Shown here piece by piece: positions 34,850 through 46,850 of a stretch of DNA of 64,000 nt. Source of the stretch: Tanypteryx hageni (lineage: Eukaryota > Arthropoda > Insecta > Odonata > Petaluridae); contig CM054117.1 in NCBI GenBank assembly GCA_028673005.1, positions 33,700,561-33,764,560 of the forward strand, given 5' to 3'. Each line of letters starts with the position of its first letter. Position 1 is the stretch's first letter. The translations under genes and the position numbers were made by a program. Under the pieces are notes generated by a model. That model saw nothing but the letters and a program-made list of their open reading frames with translations. It did not search any database and was not told where the DNA came from.

Positions 34850-36230
34850 GGAGAGAGGGAGAGAGAGAGAAAGAGAGAGAGATGGAGAACGGAGGTAAAC
34901 ATTTAGTGAGAAGTACGTGACGGTATGAGGGTAAGAGGTATGTAAGTAGGGCGCCTGTGGGCAAGCAAGGGTTCTATAAACGTATCCTATTAGACGGGGA
35001 TATCCTCCATTGTGTTACCTTAGGGGATACGGCCCCTGGGGTGCTCCAGAATAAAAAAATCCTCCCTCGTGCTCGACGAGACACTCGCTCCTCCGCTCTT
35101 TCTTCCTCCCTTTCTCCCAATCTCCAGAATCTCCACAAATATTTTTTTCTCGCAATTCTGACTCCTCCCTTTTACGCGAGGGTCGGATTTTGACACACTC
35201 GGCGCAGCCCACACACGTACGGGATCGCTTGGCGATGCGTTGCTGTTCCCGATCTCGTTAATTTTTTTTCTCTCCCTTCTTTTTTCGGGTTTCTCTCTCT
35301 CTCCCCGTCTAGTCGCATCCCTTCTTTTTCTTCTTTTATCTTGATGACCCTTTTCCCTCATTTCTCTCCCTCTCTCTGCATATCCTCTTCCTTCTTTCTC
35401 TCTCTCTCTCTCTCTCTAGCACCGTCTCAGCTCCCGAAATCTTGAACGGGTGAGTCACAAGGCACCATTTTAGGACCGGCACCCTTTAGGATTACTCTTT
35501 GTTTCCGGGGGTGGTGTGAATATCCGTGAAGGAGATGGAGGAAGACAGGGAAGAGATAGAGGGAGATGCAGTTGGAGGAGAGGGAGGAGGTGAGAGATAG
35601 AAGCGTGTTTGGGAGGGGAGGGCGGGAGGGAAAGGATCGAGACTCGACGTGGGTCGGCGATTTTAATTTTTTTCTTAGGACGACGGAACCTGGTGGGAAG
35701 AAAACGAATGTCATCGGTTTCCACGGCAGCTGGTTTTTTTTCCTCTCGTTCGCCGCGGGTGATTGATTGTATTCGCATCAAATCGATCTTTTTTTCCCCC
35801 TCTCGAAATCCGATTGATCGATGGCCGTGCATTTGGTGCCGTTCCCCTCTTTCCTCTTTTTTTATACATTTTTTTATTCTCTTAGGTGTGCTCTACAGTC
35901 GCCTTGAAAACTCTTTAAAAAAACGCGATTCCTTGCTATTGCGACGTATTTTTAGATTACCGTTAATAGAGTAGGAGGTGAAAAGCTTTTTTTGGGCGTT
36001 TTGGGTGCTATACAGTTCATACCCTGACTAGAGGTCAGTGTTATTTTTTTGTAAAATTCCACAAATTATTTTTAATATTCTTAGTAAAATATCAAATTTG
36101 AATCTATATTTAATTTGTTCATTATTGAACAAATACTGGAAGTAATCTATAAGATGTCAATACCTATGTACGTATTGTCGTAGATCTGAAAATGATAGAA
36201 TATATAATTTCTGATATATGTACATATGTA
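34850..36230. other. Non-coding sequence with alternating GA and CT patches
   Basis: GA at 34851-34884, CT at 35265-35430 with a (TC)n run at 35398-35419, GA at 35525-35640. Open frames here (up to 121 codons) follow these patches. Nothing was recognised from 35700 to 36230. Confidence 0.5.
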
Positions 36231-36397
36231 CCACTTAGCTCATTCGATTTTGTGCTTGATTTTAGACGACGATATTACTAGTGTTGGAGAGCGGCAGCGA
36301 GTCACCATACCAATTAAGGGAGAATATTGGTCACTTAACTTGAGAGTACCTTGACTATGAATGAAAAACCCGGGGCAAAGCCTGAGTAATTGTCTGG
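36231..36397 (+). mobile_element. Helitron 3' end, abutting a second Helitron
   Basis: CCCGGGGCAAAGCCTGAGTA then CTGG at 36394-36397 and T. The 60 bp before it (GGTCACTTAACTTGAGAGTA, TGACTATGAATGAAA) match the end of the Helitron at 25968-26559, with about 50 bp missing. The 5' limit of this copy is unclear. The base after CTGG is the first base of another Helitron-like start. Confidence 0.75.
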
Positions 36398-36734
36398 TCT
36401 TATATATAATTTCTCAAGTGTCTGTCCATTGGTCCGTCCCTACGTCTGTCCCCTCGTGTGTCTCAAGAAATGTATGTTGTAGAATTATGCTGTAAACGGC
36501 AGTTCGTTTCTACTAGATAGGAGACCCCAGAAAAGCTATTTTCATTGTCGCCCGGCATCTTGAAACAAAATGTAGACCGTTTTAAATAATTAAATCTTTA
36601 TATTTAGGAAACGGTGAGCATCGGAGAAAAAACTTTATGGACAAAAAATATGCGTATTGAAAAAAGAAATCCAGAAAAATTATTTTCAGCCTACCGAGAC
36701 TAAGGCGAGGCATATAGCGCCCAAGTTACTAGAG
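36398..36734 (+). mobile_element. Helitron 5' end, head-to-tail with the preceding copy
   Basis: TCTTATATATAATTTCTCAA followed by TGTCTGTCC..GTCCGTCC is the usual Helitron start (TC, TATA-rich, then a CTGTC-type region). It begins exactly after the CTGG of the upstream copy. The body is interrupted by the hAT element at 36735, and the 3' end after 37551 was not located. Confidence 0.65.
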
Positions 36735-37543
36735 CAGGGTTTTCCAAACTGGAGTAAGTGTACCCCTGGGGGTACTTTGGTAGATACGAGGGGATACTTC
36801 AAAAAATTTACGTAATGGCGGATGGTAAAACTTTATATTATTAAAATTCACTTTTTTGTGGTTAAAAGTCTCACTTTCTCATAAAATTCCTTATAATATG
36901 TATGCATTTAGCACTCTTGAATCTTTTTTCAGGCTCACAGAAATTTTATCCTGTCCAAATTCCAATTTATGCTCTCTTATTTCTACTTTCAGGAAATACT
37001 TAGTGAAGTTGGCAGTAATTCTCAGTAAAGTATTTCTTATAGCAGTAGTGAGATAATACTAAAGAAAATAGTACAACAGAAACAGAACCTTTGTATGACG
37101 GTATCATTCTTAAGCAAAAGGCTCAAGACAATAAATATTACTTTTAACGATGTACATCAGAGACCTCAAGAGCATATAGCGATTAAAATTCACATTCCTT
37201 CAGTAAATGGAGTAATGAAATACGCCAAAATGCTAAAAAATCTTGACGCAAAACAAACATTTAACTATTTAACTACAGAATAGTTACACAGCAAATGAAA
37301 CTGGGAAATGAGTCCTACTGCAAAAAATCATCATGAAAAGAGGAAGTGTGTGACACTTGGAAACCTTTTGTCTAATTATGTTATTATGTAGGGCAGCGGT
37401 TGTTCTCAACTCTTTTCCCCTATTCCAGTAAGATTAATAACATTAATTTGAGGCACATAACTTGTAGCAATTTTTAAGGCGTTACTTCATTTGATTGATA
37501 ATGCTCATAGGGGTACGAGGAAAAAAAAGTTAGGGAAACCCTG
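36735..37543. mobile_element. hAT element inserted in a Helitron
   Basis: Ends CAGGGTTTTCCAAACT and, at the right, AGTTAGGGAAACCCTG, inverted with two or three mismatches. Flanks TACTAGAG (36727-36734) and TCCTGGAG (37544-37551) are an 8-bp duplication with two differences. GGGGGTACTTTGG near the left and AGGGGTACGAGG near the right are mirrored subterminal blocks. At 809 bp it has no recognisable transposase. A CAGCGGTTGTTCTCAACTC block at about 37395 resembles another hAT terminus inside it. Confidence 0.8.
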
Positions 37544-37551
37544 TCCTGGAG

Positions 37552-40130
37552 CAAGCGAATCGAGCGGAGGGCGGGTTTGAAGCGCGTTGGGGCAGAACAG
37601 TTTCCAAAACTGAAAATTTGTAAAACCCTAAGAAAATCAAACATCTCGAATTAACGAGTTGAAGCTCTGAAATTACTGGTTTAGTTTTTTCTTTAAAGCT
37701 TTTATAGGCACATACAAACGTGGCGGTGCTTATGCTTTCAACTGCTGCCGCAATTGCCTTATGTAAGTTGCTAATCCTAGGTTTAGCAGGGTGCTGCCAC
37801 TAAACAATGCTAAGTATATGCAATTCCTATCAAAAGCCAAGTTGAAAGGTAAACAAAAAGTGTCTAATCTTTTAGTAGCAACTCGGATCAAAAGTTGTAG
37901 TGATCGCGTACTCATCTTAATTCACAATATAAGTTTCATATTATCGAATATGTGGTGCCCATGTCTTGTTCGCTGGTTACACCCTCTAACGTAAGATATT
38001 TCCAATGTTTTTTTTCGTCCACAATGTCTATTGCTTTCGATTAGTAAATTTCTTGTGTTTACGTTGGTTAATTTTGAAATATTTTCCAATGTTTGCTCAA
38101 ATCTGGAGCAAATTCGCGTGTGTTAGAGTCTAATTACCTTTTGTTATTTTTATCGACTATATTCTTGCGTCTGCCAGGTTGTTTGTTTTTGTAATCGTAT
38201 TTTTTTCATTCCATCGTGAATAAACGAGATTATATGGCCAAGTTCTTTTAATTTTTTCAAACTTGCGACGAATTAGCCGCCATCAAAAACGAGTCACTGC
38301 GAGAATTTTATTCTTCTTTCGTAAGAATTTACTTTTTCGAAGCAGTAGCGGCTTCTATGCCGGAATGTAATCAGCAGAGACGTAAGAACAGCTTAGAGGA
38401 ATCAGGAGATTTGTAGACGAGAGTCAAGAAAAAGCGAAAGAATTCGTGGGAGAGCGGAAAGTAATAAGGCTGGCAGAGATTGGAGGCAAAAGAGAGCCCA
38501 TTAAGAATTCATGGATCGTATTTCCGACGAAATTCAAATTACCGCTTTTTTTCGTTTTCCTCTGTCAGAATCTGTTCTCCCTTCCTCTCTCTCCCGCTCG
38601 TGAATTTTTCCCCCGACTACCTCGCCAATCACCCGACTTTTTTTCATAACGGAGGCGTATGAAAATCAGCTTTGATATTTTTTTATCGGGACCGACTTGC
38701 GCCGGCCCGCATCTAGTTCTTATCTGATACGCTTGACGTCGAGACATGAATACCTATTAAAAATGTTTTTTGTTAGATTAAAATGGCATAAATTATCAGC
38801 AATAATTGACGAAACAAGATTAACGTGGTTTGAGTTCGTAAGATACTTATTATTGAGTTTGAATAGGTAAACGGCGATGAAAGTAAGTGATATTGTCTAT
38901 GCCTATTTCTTTGTACTAAAGCACATAATATCTATTTAGTCTTTTCTTGTAAGAAAATATGACAACTATAAATAATTAGAAAAACAAATTACAGAGAAAC
39001 GACACAAATGAGGAAGAGAATAAGTCAAGAGTGAAACAACAGCTGATAATGCTCAATAATTTGTTCTCTAAATGGAACAGCGGAAGCCAATGTGCATCAT
39101 AAAATCAAATATAAAGGAAACCTACATTTTTTTGGGGTTGCTTCCTGAAACTTAATATCATTCATTCCGAATAAAATGTCAGTCGCTACAACTAATAATT
39201 TATACTAAACATACGACCCCACTTCGTAACAGTCACATGTGATCACGTTATAAGGTTGCGAAATCGGTGGTATATTTAAATAATAACGTAGTAGCTCTTA
39301 CAACTTCACTTAAAATTCATTCAGTATGAATACAAAGAAAACGCTAAATGTTGTATATCATCCACGAAGGACTCGGAAATTAAAACGATTTTTCCTGTCG
39401 CTTAGCAACACCGAAAGATGCCTCTGAAATGAACGTCTAGTTAGCTTATAAAAACATCATCTAACTACATAACAAGAGAGGAACTTTTTTCTTGCAATCC
39501 TCCGATTTAGCTAATTTTCACAGATGACAAATCTCCGTCTTCGAGGGATTTCGAAGAGTTAAGAAAAAAATAAAATAAAAATAAAACGGAAGAAGAATTA
39601 CGATTCCGCGAGCCCCTTTCTCAAATGTTAAATCCGCATGCACGTCCAGGAGGCAGATGGCTCTCTGGAAAGGAGAATAAACAAGGCGAGGAGAGATCGG
39701 AATGCGTGCGCAGTCACTCCGATCCGACCCGATTGGCGGAAGGAAAGGGTTGGGAGGTGGAAGGGGGTGAAATTCAAACAGGGGGAGCGAGCGTACACAA
39801 AGGCATCGGAGCCATTCCCGAAAAATATTTCGCCCAGTGAATATGCGCCATGCTCTCTCCCTCTCTCTAGTCCATTGCATTGGTAGTCCGGGATCCTTGT
39901 TTCGGAAGGCAAAGGATGGCTATTTGGTTGGCAAATGAGAGTGAGTCGGCACGGGGGGATGCATAAAAAAAGAGCTGTGCATAAAAAAGTAGTTTACTTT
40001 TTCTAGTCTAAGCATGGAATTGGATTACGAACGGGTGTTTTCCCCTTTATTTTAGGAAGGGATGAACGGAAAGGGAAAAAACGCAAAAGGTTGGATCTTT
40101 CCCTTTGTCGATAATCTGAGATATTGTTTT
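37552..40130. other. Non-coding sequence
   Basis: No gene and no bounded repeat were recognised. Some short open frames (for example 39518-39912) overlap in several frames with no domain. Confidence 0.5.
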
Positions 40131-40135
40131 CCGGA

Positions 40136-40172
40136 TGTGTGTGTATATATATGTATGTGTGTGTGTGTGTGT
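40136..40172. repeat. (GT)n/(TA)n microsatellite
   Basis: GTGTGTGTATATATATGTAT followed by (GT)n. Confidence 0.9.
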
Positions 40173-41880
40173 TTTCCGTAAGACTTTTTAAGGAAACGGA
40201 AGATAGGAGTCGATTTTTTTCGCGAAATCATTGTTTCAGTAGTTGGATTCGGAAAATTAATCAGGGGTTTTATTTTGTTTAAAGTAAATAAAAGATAATT
40301 TCAGTAAATTCAGTCAGTAAAAAAATTCTGTTAAAAACAAGAAATGGAACTAAACCTTTGGAACGCCCGCGCTGAAGTTCTTACTTGAATGTGTAACGTT
40401 GGAAAAACTCTGTGAGCCTCGTGTGGATCATTAAATTTCACTCTTCGGCACATAATATACTACCTACTTATACATGGTTGTGTGTGTGTGGAAATTTAAT
40501 TTGGGAGAGGCTCGTTTTTTTCCTACTCGAAGAATATAATAACCTAAACTCGGGCATTAAATGAATGGCGCATAGCCGCTAATCACACTCGGAACATTGT
40601 ATTTATGCATACCCCAAATAGAATGAATTTTTAATCCAGAAATTAAACCTATTCGATCAGAGAAATTCAATTTATTTCAATATTTCAATATTCAGCGACT
40701 AAAATTTTCTTTAACTATTTCATTTTCAATAAAATGGAACGAGCAGAATTAGAGCATACGATTAAGCACGCCATGAACCTACCGTTATTAAAAAAACGAT
40801 ATTTTGGTCAGCTGCGGACAGCACATAAAAACTAATTCTTTATATCAAGCGAACCTCCTCCGCGGCAATAAATTTAATAACTCCAACTTTCTCTTCCCGC
40901 CTCTTTGTATTTCGAGGCAATTAATACCTGCGCATCTGCTCGCTCTGTTAACATGATGGCGATAAAAGTGTTCTCGTGTTATTTATCGCGAATCCTTCCT
41001 CCTTCTAACATTTCTAACGTTCGTAGCGCCTTGCAGAAGCGGCTTAAACCTTTCCGAGTGCAACAGTAATTCGCTGGGTCTTTTTTCCCACTCAAAAAAT
41101 TTCAAGAAAAACACAAGTTCGCAATACTAATTCAAATTAGCGAAATGTTAGGGGGATACAAATAAATAAAATAAAAAGGCGATGGATATAAATAAATATT
41201 AAGTTTGGACGAGTGGGGTTGAACTACTTGGCACTTCCCTGGAGACTTGGCGCTTCTCTCTCTCGCCGCTACAAGTTGCTATATCAACCGTTCATTGTCT
41301 TTCTCGAGTACTCTTGAATTTCCAGCGGCCAAGTTGTGACAATGCAATACCGCAGATCTTCAGTTTCGGCGAATCTCCGAAAGGATTTCGAACTTTGACC
41401 TCAATCTTGAAGAGGTCGGTAATAAAAAAGAACCGTATTTTCTGCTTTATCGCATAAAGGAGCGCAAGAGAAAAGTAAGGCGGATAGAGGCCGGCCATTG
41501 GCCGATATCCATTATTTTTTATCTCTTTGTTAGCCTTTGGGAATTCTTTGTTTCCTTCCGTGGAAGCCCGCCAGGTCGCGCGGATATACACTTTTCATGC
41601 CTTGGCCAAGTAAAATACCATTCATTCACTCATGGGGATGGATTTTATTTATGTAAACGTATAAAAAAAACGGGTTCTTAAAAAAATTGGCGTCTATGTG
41701 CCGAAACCGTGAAGCGAAATTTCCACTTTCTGTCGGTGTTTTTTCTAGCCTGCGAAGAACAAACGAGAGCTACATTGGGAAGATTTTTTTTGGAGGAAGA
41801 AAGGGAAAGAGATCACGCGAGTGTGAGAAATTATATTTATTTCTCACGTGCGAATGTAGTAGGTGGCGCGTTACAGGATA
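40173..41880. other. Non-coding sequence
   Basis: AT-rich; no features recognised. Confidence 0.5.
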
Positions 41881-41887
41881 AGTTTTA

Positions 41888-42292
41888 AAATATCTCCGCT
41901 TTTTCTCTCTTTGTCTGATTCTATACCTCTCTCTCTCTCTCCCTCCTTCCCACTCTCCATCTCTCTGCCTCCATCTCTCTCTCCTCTCTCTCCTCTCTCA
42001 CCCTCTCCCTCCCTCTCCCTCCCTCTCTCTCCCTCTCTCTCTCTCTCTCCCTCCCTCTCTCTCTATCTCCCGCTCTCTTTCTCCCTCTCTCTTTCTCCCT
42101 CTCTCTCTCTCTCCCTCTCTCTCTTTCTCCCTCTCTCTCTCTTTCTCCCTCTCTCTCTCTTTCTCCCTCTCTCTCCCCCTCCCTCCCTCTCTCTCCCTCT
42201 CTCCATCTCTCTATCTCCCTCCCTTTCTCTATCTCCTTCCCTTTCTCTATCTCCCTCTCTCTATCTCCCTCCCTCTCTCTCTACCTCGCAAA
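41888..42292. repeat. (CTCTCTCCCTC)n-type pyrimidine microsatellite
   Basis: About 400 bp of CT/CCCT repeats, purest from 41927 onward, with TTTCTCCCTCTCTCT units repeated at 42077-42170. The 149-codon open frame across it is Ser/Leu/Pro only. Confidence 0.95.
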
Positions 42293-42299
42293 CTCTCCT

Positions 42300-43129
42300 C
42301 GAACTTCTCTGAAACCACATCTGCTCTTGCTCGAGAATCGGAGAAATTTATGAAGTTGGTCAAGGCTTGAGAATCCTCTAGAAACTTAGGTGGTGTGTGT
42401 AAAATCAGCGGGTAGGATTTAGCGAGCCTCCGCTTGATACCCGTCCGGGGGAGGGCGTGTCTTGGAGTCTTTTTCTCATTTTGCAATAGATTTTTTAATG
42501 AATTCGCTTCCTCCGTCTCACTTACTTCGTTTCTTTTTTTTCAATTTACACCTCGGTAGCATTGCGGAGGAAAACTTTCCTCGGTTTCTCTTTCTTCTTC
42601 AGGATGTCATATATTACCGGTTGAATAAATTGAGGTAAAATTAAGAGGTGCCTCGGGATTTTCCCCGTAATTTCCCCATTACAGCGAGAGAAAAAAGAAG
42701 AAAGACGAGCAAAATACTTTTATGCGGACGGGATTCTTCCTTCTCCCTCTTCCAATTTCTATCGTGAACGGGTGTGTCCTGGTGTGGTAATCGCGGTCGC
42801 CGGATGTTATTTTTCGTCCCGCGATTTCCCTTTAAAATTTTCTCACGGCATCTTTCAATTACTTCTAATTAGGTATCCCCACTTTAACCGGACGCAGGTG
42901 GTAATACGGTGCTATATATTTAATGACAACGGACACATTACTCCTATAGAAGGTGAATTAAAAATATTATTCTAGGATTAAATTTGACTAACGAATATGG
43001 AATACTTTACTTATTAAGTTTTGACTCTTTTTTCTTTTCTGGCTCGAAATATAGACATTTTAAACCTGGAAGTTTTTTACCTTAAAAGTATCAATCAGTA
43101 TATTTTGAAAAAAGACAACGAAATGTCTT
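42300..43129. other. Non-coding sequence
   Basis: No features recognised. Confidence 0.5.
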
Positions 43130-43137
43130 GTTTCTAG

Positions 43138-43437
43138 TTTGTTTGTTTGTATTTCTGGCTAATCAGCCTCTTGGACTATTTATAGCCATAACTCCTTACA
43201 CACTAGACACACAAAGGAGGGGGGAAACCCGGTGCCGGCATTAGCCTACTCTTTACGAAGAGCACCAAAGGGCCAACTGCTTAACCTTCCTTCCAAAGGA
43301 CGGAGCGCTAACTTGCGCGATCTCCTCAAACCACACAGGTAGGGGACGTGACGTACCCAGGTTGAAAAATCCTGGCCTCTGCCGGATTCAGACCTGGGAC
43401 CGCTGCGTGGAAGGCCAACTACAACGCCACCCCTTAA
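43138..43437 (-). mobile_element. tRNA-derived SINE, family 1, complete copy
   Basis: Read on the minus strand from 43437: a tRNA-like head with GGTGGCGTTGTAGTTGGCCT (A-box region), GGCCTTCCACGCAGCGGTCC and a B-box-like GGTCTGAATCC (complement of 43384-43394; consensus GGTTCGAATCC). A 200-bp body follows and then a CAAACAAACAAAC tail. Direct repeats GTTTCTAG (43130-43137) and GTTTCTGG (43438-43445) flank it. The body matches 63822-64000 and its 3' tip matches 20465-20505. Pol III transcription is inferred from the boxes. Confidence 0.85.
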
Positions 43438-43445
43438 GTTTCTGG

Positions 43446-43940
43446 TCTTTCTTGATTATAAGCATCACGATAACATCTTTTCCAATTATCGTATAAAGCG
43501 AAAATGGTCCTAAGCTTAAGAAATTATTCATTCCACGCCTCACGCTAACATCTCCTGCATCCAATTCTTCGCATTGAATAAATGAACTCATTGCTCACAC
43601 GAGACACCGTGCAACTCTTCCCGTAATTGCCGACTCCTTATTAGGCCAGAGGCGCCCCCCAACTTGACCCCGAAAGGATCTGCAGGTCAAGGAACGGGAA
43701 AAAAACAAAATTAAACCAAGTCCGACCTAATCCGACTTGGTTTAGGACTCAATCCGCCACGGAGGCGTTTATCAAACAATTGATCTTTCCTCGACTTTCG
43801 ACGATAAGCTTGTTCGGGAGTTCTTCTTTTGTGTGTGTATATTTTTAAGGCTTGAAAACCCGAAAGTCTTTTTCGCCCGCCTCTCTTAACTGGATGAATC
43901 GAACAATGCATTATTGTGTTCTCCGTAAAAGGAATCACAA
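43446..43940. other. Non-coding sequence
   Basis: No features recognised. Confidence 0.5.
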
Positions 43941-44465
43941 AGAATGTATGTGCGTGCGCGCGCGTGTGTGCGAGCTCGCGGTGCAGAGAGAGAGAGAGAG
44001 AAAGAGAGATGCCTTCTTCGAAGAGTAGAAAAAGGAATCTGGGATGACTCAGAGGGGCAAGAGAGAAAGGTGCGGGTGGGCAGAGAAGGGAGTTGGAAGC
44101 ATCTGATGAGGTGGGAAATGGAGGAGGAGGCGGCTAGCAAGTGTGCGGAGGTGAAGGTCGGGAGGGAAGAGGAGGGAGAACAGCGAGAAAGGGAAGAGAG
44201 AGAGATAGAGAGGGGGAGAAAGAAAAGGAGAGACGGGAAGATGGTGGGAGAAGAAGGAAAAGAGCGCCGCTTCCATGAGGAAATATCGTCTGGCTTGCTA
44301 ATGCGAGAGAGCGTGGGTGTCCGAGTACTGTATGAATGGGAAGTTGGGTTGGATGGTCGGCGGTCGGGCGAGAGAAAGGGAGGGAGAAGGTGGAAGTGCG
44401 GTAGGGATGCAGGTGGAAGAAGAATGAGGAGCCGGATGGCGCTAGAAAAAAGAGAGGGACGATTT
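43941..44465. repeat. Purine-rich tract
   Basis: Begins with GTGCGCGCGCGTGTGTGCGA (43953-43974), then (GA)n at 43985-44008 and GA-rich DNA to 44465. The 175-codon plus-strand frame and the minus-strand frames are low-complexity translations (Glu/Arg/Gly-rich or Ser/Pro/Leu-rich). Confidence 0.8.
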
Positions 44466-45190
44466 TATTGATTACGTCACTTACCAAGGAGTTTTGACCT
44501 CTCCTACGCCCAAACTTGCTCGGAACAAAGGAAGATATGATATAAATTGCATAACGCGCGTTAATTTTCAATGATTTTGAAGAAATCGAACGTTTTTAAT
44601 TTCATATATGTACTGGTAACATGGTATATATGCATGGATAAAGTTAACGAATGATAATGACATCTTGTTTATGATAATTAATACAACGAAGCAGTAAATA
44701 ATTTTTTTAGCTAAAGGGAAAAGGTTGAAAATTTTATACTATACAAAAGGGAAATTGCGAAGTAAGTTGAGGCTATATGTAAATAGAAGTTAGTGAAAAT
44801 ATAAAGATAAAGTCGAAAGTCAAAAACATGCCAGGAAAATAAATAATAGAATCAGATTTTCACCGTAAGTTAAAACTTCATAATCGCGTTATAACTACGA
44901 GAAATATTCGTGGTTCGACACATGATAAATGACATAACATATCAATGCTTTCCAGGTCAGAATCGGAGAATTTGATACTAATGCTTCATTCAAATTAATT
45001 TTACTGGTAATCTTGAGTTCTGCGGATCCGTTAGTTAACTAGAAGGAGATTATAATGAGTTTAGACGCTAATGGCATAAATAGAGTGCCAAACTTGTGTT
45101 ATTAATTTAGGTTAATGAAGAATTGAAGAATATATTGGGTATCAGCGCCAGATTATACTCGACTATTCAACACGTGAAATTTCGCGATAA
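44466..45190. other. AT-rich non-coding sequence
   Basis: No features recognised. Confidence 0.5.
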
Positions 45191-45384
45191 GATAAATGGA
45201 TCAAGTCAAGTGACGGATAGTAATTGACACATTGGTCATCAAATCGGGAAATTTTTTTGTCGTATTTTTTGAGAAAGATCAAAGAAAAGATAAATGGATC
45301 AAGTCAAGTGACGGATAGTAATTGACACATTGGTCATCAAATCGGGAAATTTTTTATCGTATTTTCTGAGAAAGATCAAAGAAG
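45191..45384. repeat. Two-copy tandem duplication, unit about 98 bp
   Basis: GATAAATGGATCAAGTCAAG begins at 45191 and again at 45289. The copies differ only by a small T-run length change and one or two substitutions, so the duplication is recent compared with most repeats here. Confidence 0.95.
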
Positions 45385-46559
45385 GCACGATCAATATAGG
45401 GCGTCCAAATTTAGCCTCAATTCAGGATAACGGATTTCTCTCGCCGTTACGTCGCCGTCCGTTCAAAAGGAATGATAGATGGGTATGAGTTCGTCTGGGC
45501 GAGAAGGCGGTAATGTGCGCATCATTAATAAGCGATGTTGCGTAGGTTGGCATAAAGTAGCGGAGGACCTAAAAGGTAACCTTGGTGAACGCCACCGATG
45601 TACGAGCCACTTGTAGATCTTGTACGCTGTCCGACGGATAAGCATTATAATAATGTAATAGAAGGATGTAGTGTTGCTGAGCACCTTTATATTTGGCGAC
45701 ACGAATCCTCGCATTAACCGGGCAGGATTCCTTGTCATCCCTTCTGTATTATCCGCGGCTAAATTTAGGCACCCTTTCGCCGCCTTGAATAATGCATCAG
45801 CGGTACTGTGATCACGCCCGAAGATATAATGAGAGGAGAATTTTCACTACTTTAGCATGGGCAATGCGTACTCGAGAATTTTTGGATGGAGGACACGATG
45901 CTAATGCGACGGCAGTCCTCAAGACTGTAAAAGCTTTGGAGATACATGGGGTAGGAAGGATGAATAATGGAGCGTTTCCGTGACATGGGAAGATTCCACT
46001 TGATAGAGAGTGATTGAAAACATGAGCTACGTAATGGGTGCTGATGCACTATCAGGCAACATTAAGAACACTGAAAAGCCTTTTGGACTCCTAAACCATC
46101 AGTTTTACATTAAAGAAAACGGCAAAGATACATTTAAATGCGTCAAATTATTTGGAAAAGCGAGTTAACAAGGAAATGGACCGCGAATAACGAGCTTCGC
46201 CTTTCCACAATTCCGCTGACTAGATTACTTTTAATCTAAAAACAAGCTTTTCCCTGGAGTAGTCATAATAAATGCTACTTTACCGCTATTAGGCTATGAA
46301 AACACACTCGAAACCGAAGCGGAAGTTTACAAGACCGAGGTAGAAGTGGTGTCTATATCGTGAATGGAAAAAGAGCCAAAAGTTTTTAATTGGCGAGATT
46401 CTCGTGAATTTAAAAAAGTAAAATTTGCGAGAGAAGCTTATAAACATTTCCTCGTGAGCAGTAGGTTTTACCAGGAGGAGCTTTTTTTACAAATATTATT
46501 ATCTTTTCAAAGCGGACGTGTGATGAAAAAGTTGCCGACGAAAACATATATATAAATAT
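45385..46559. other. Non-coding sequence
   Basis: Minus-strand open frame of 91 codons at 45463-45738 and plus-strand frame of 63 codons at 45792-45983 show no recognisable domain. Otherwise featureless. Confidence 0.45.
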
Positions 46560-46740
46560 ATTAACTAAAGGAAAAGAAAAGGTAGTGATGAGGGTGGCAA
46601 CAAGGTGTTGAGGGAAGCCCAGCGGACACTTACCAAGTTGAGGACCAAGCTGGTAGGCTGCTGGGGGCGTCGAAGAGACACGTAAAACACACGAACACAA
46701 AAACACACGCAAGCTTATCGGGCCTATGCCCTTCTTCAGC
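46560..46740 (-). mobile_element. Possible retroelement 3' region
   Basis: On the minus strand CTGAAGAAGGGCATAGGCCC followed by GATAAGCTTG resembles a motif often seen near the ends of Penelope-like elements, and it directly adjoins the microsatellite and LINE at 46769-48088. No protein evidence was found. Low confidence. Confidence 0.25.
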
Positions 46741-46763
46741 GAAAGAGTAACGTAAATAAATAA

Positions 46764-46768
<5 letters not shown>

Positions 46769-46849
<81 letters not shown>

Positions 46850-46850
46850 A
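46769..46850. repeat. (TA)31(TG)10 microsatellite at the 5' border of a LINE
   Basis: TA repeats to 46830, then TG repeats to 46850. LINE homology starts at the next base. Confidence 0.95.

Noticed and set aside
41863..42312. 149-codon open frame
   Set aside because: Pure translation of a CT microsatellite.
43384..43437. tRNA gene on the minus strand
   Set aside because: Only a tRNA-like head with a degenerate B box, attached to a repeated body with a tail and target duplication; it is a SINE.
43944..44571. 175-codon plus-strand and 145-codon minus-strand open frames
   Set aside because: Opposite-strand overlap across a GA-rich tract; composition is low-complexity.
45463..45983. Pair of open frames that could be exons
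   Set aside because: No recognisable domain, no convincing splice signals and no supporting codon pattern.
46560..46740. Penelope-like element with hammerhead ribozyme
   Set aside because: Only a short motif resemblance; no GIY-YIG or reverse transcriptase sequence and no ribozyme core could be drawn. Kept only as a low-confidence feature.
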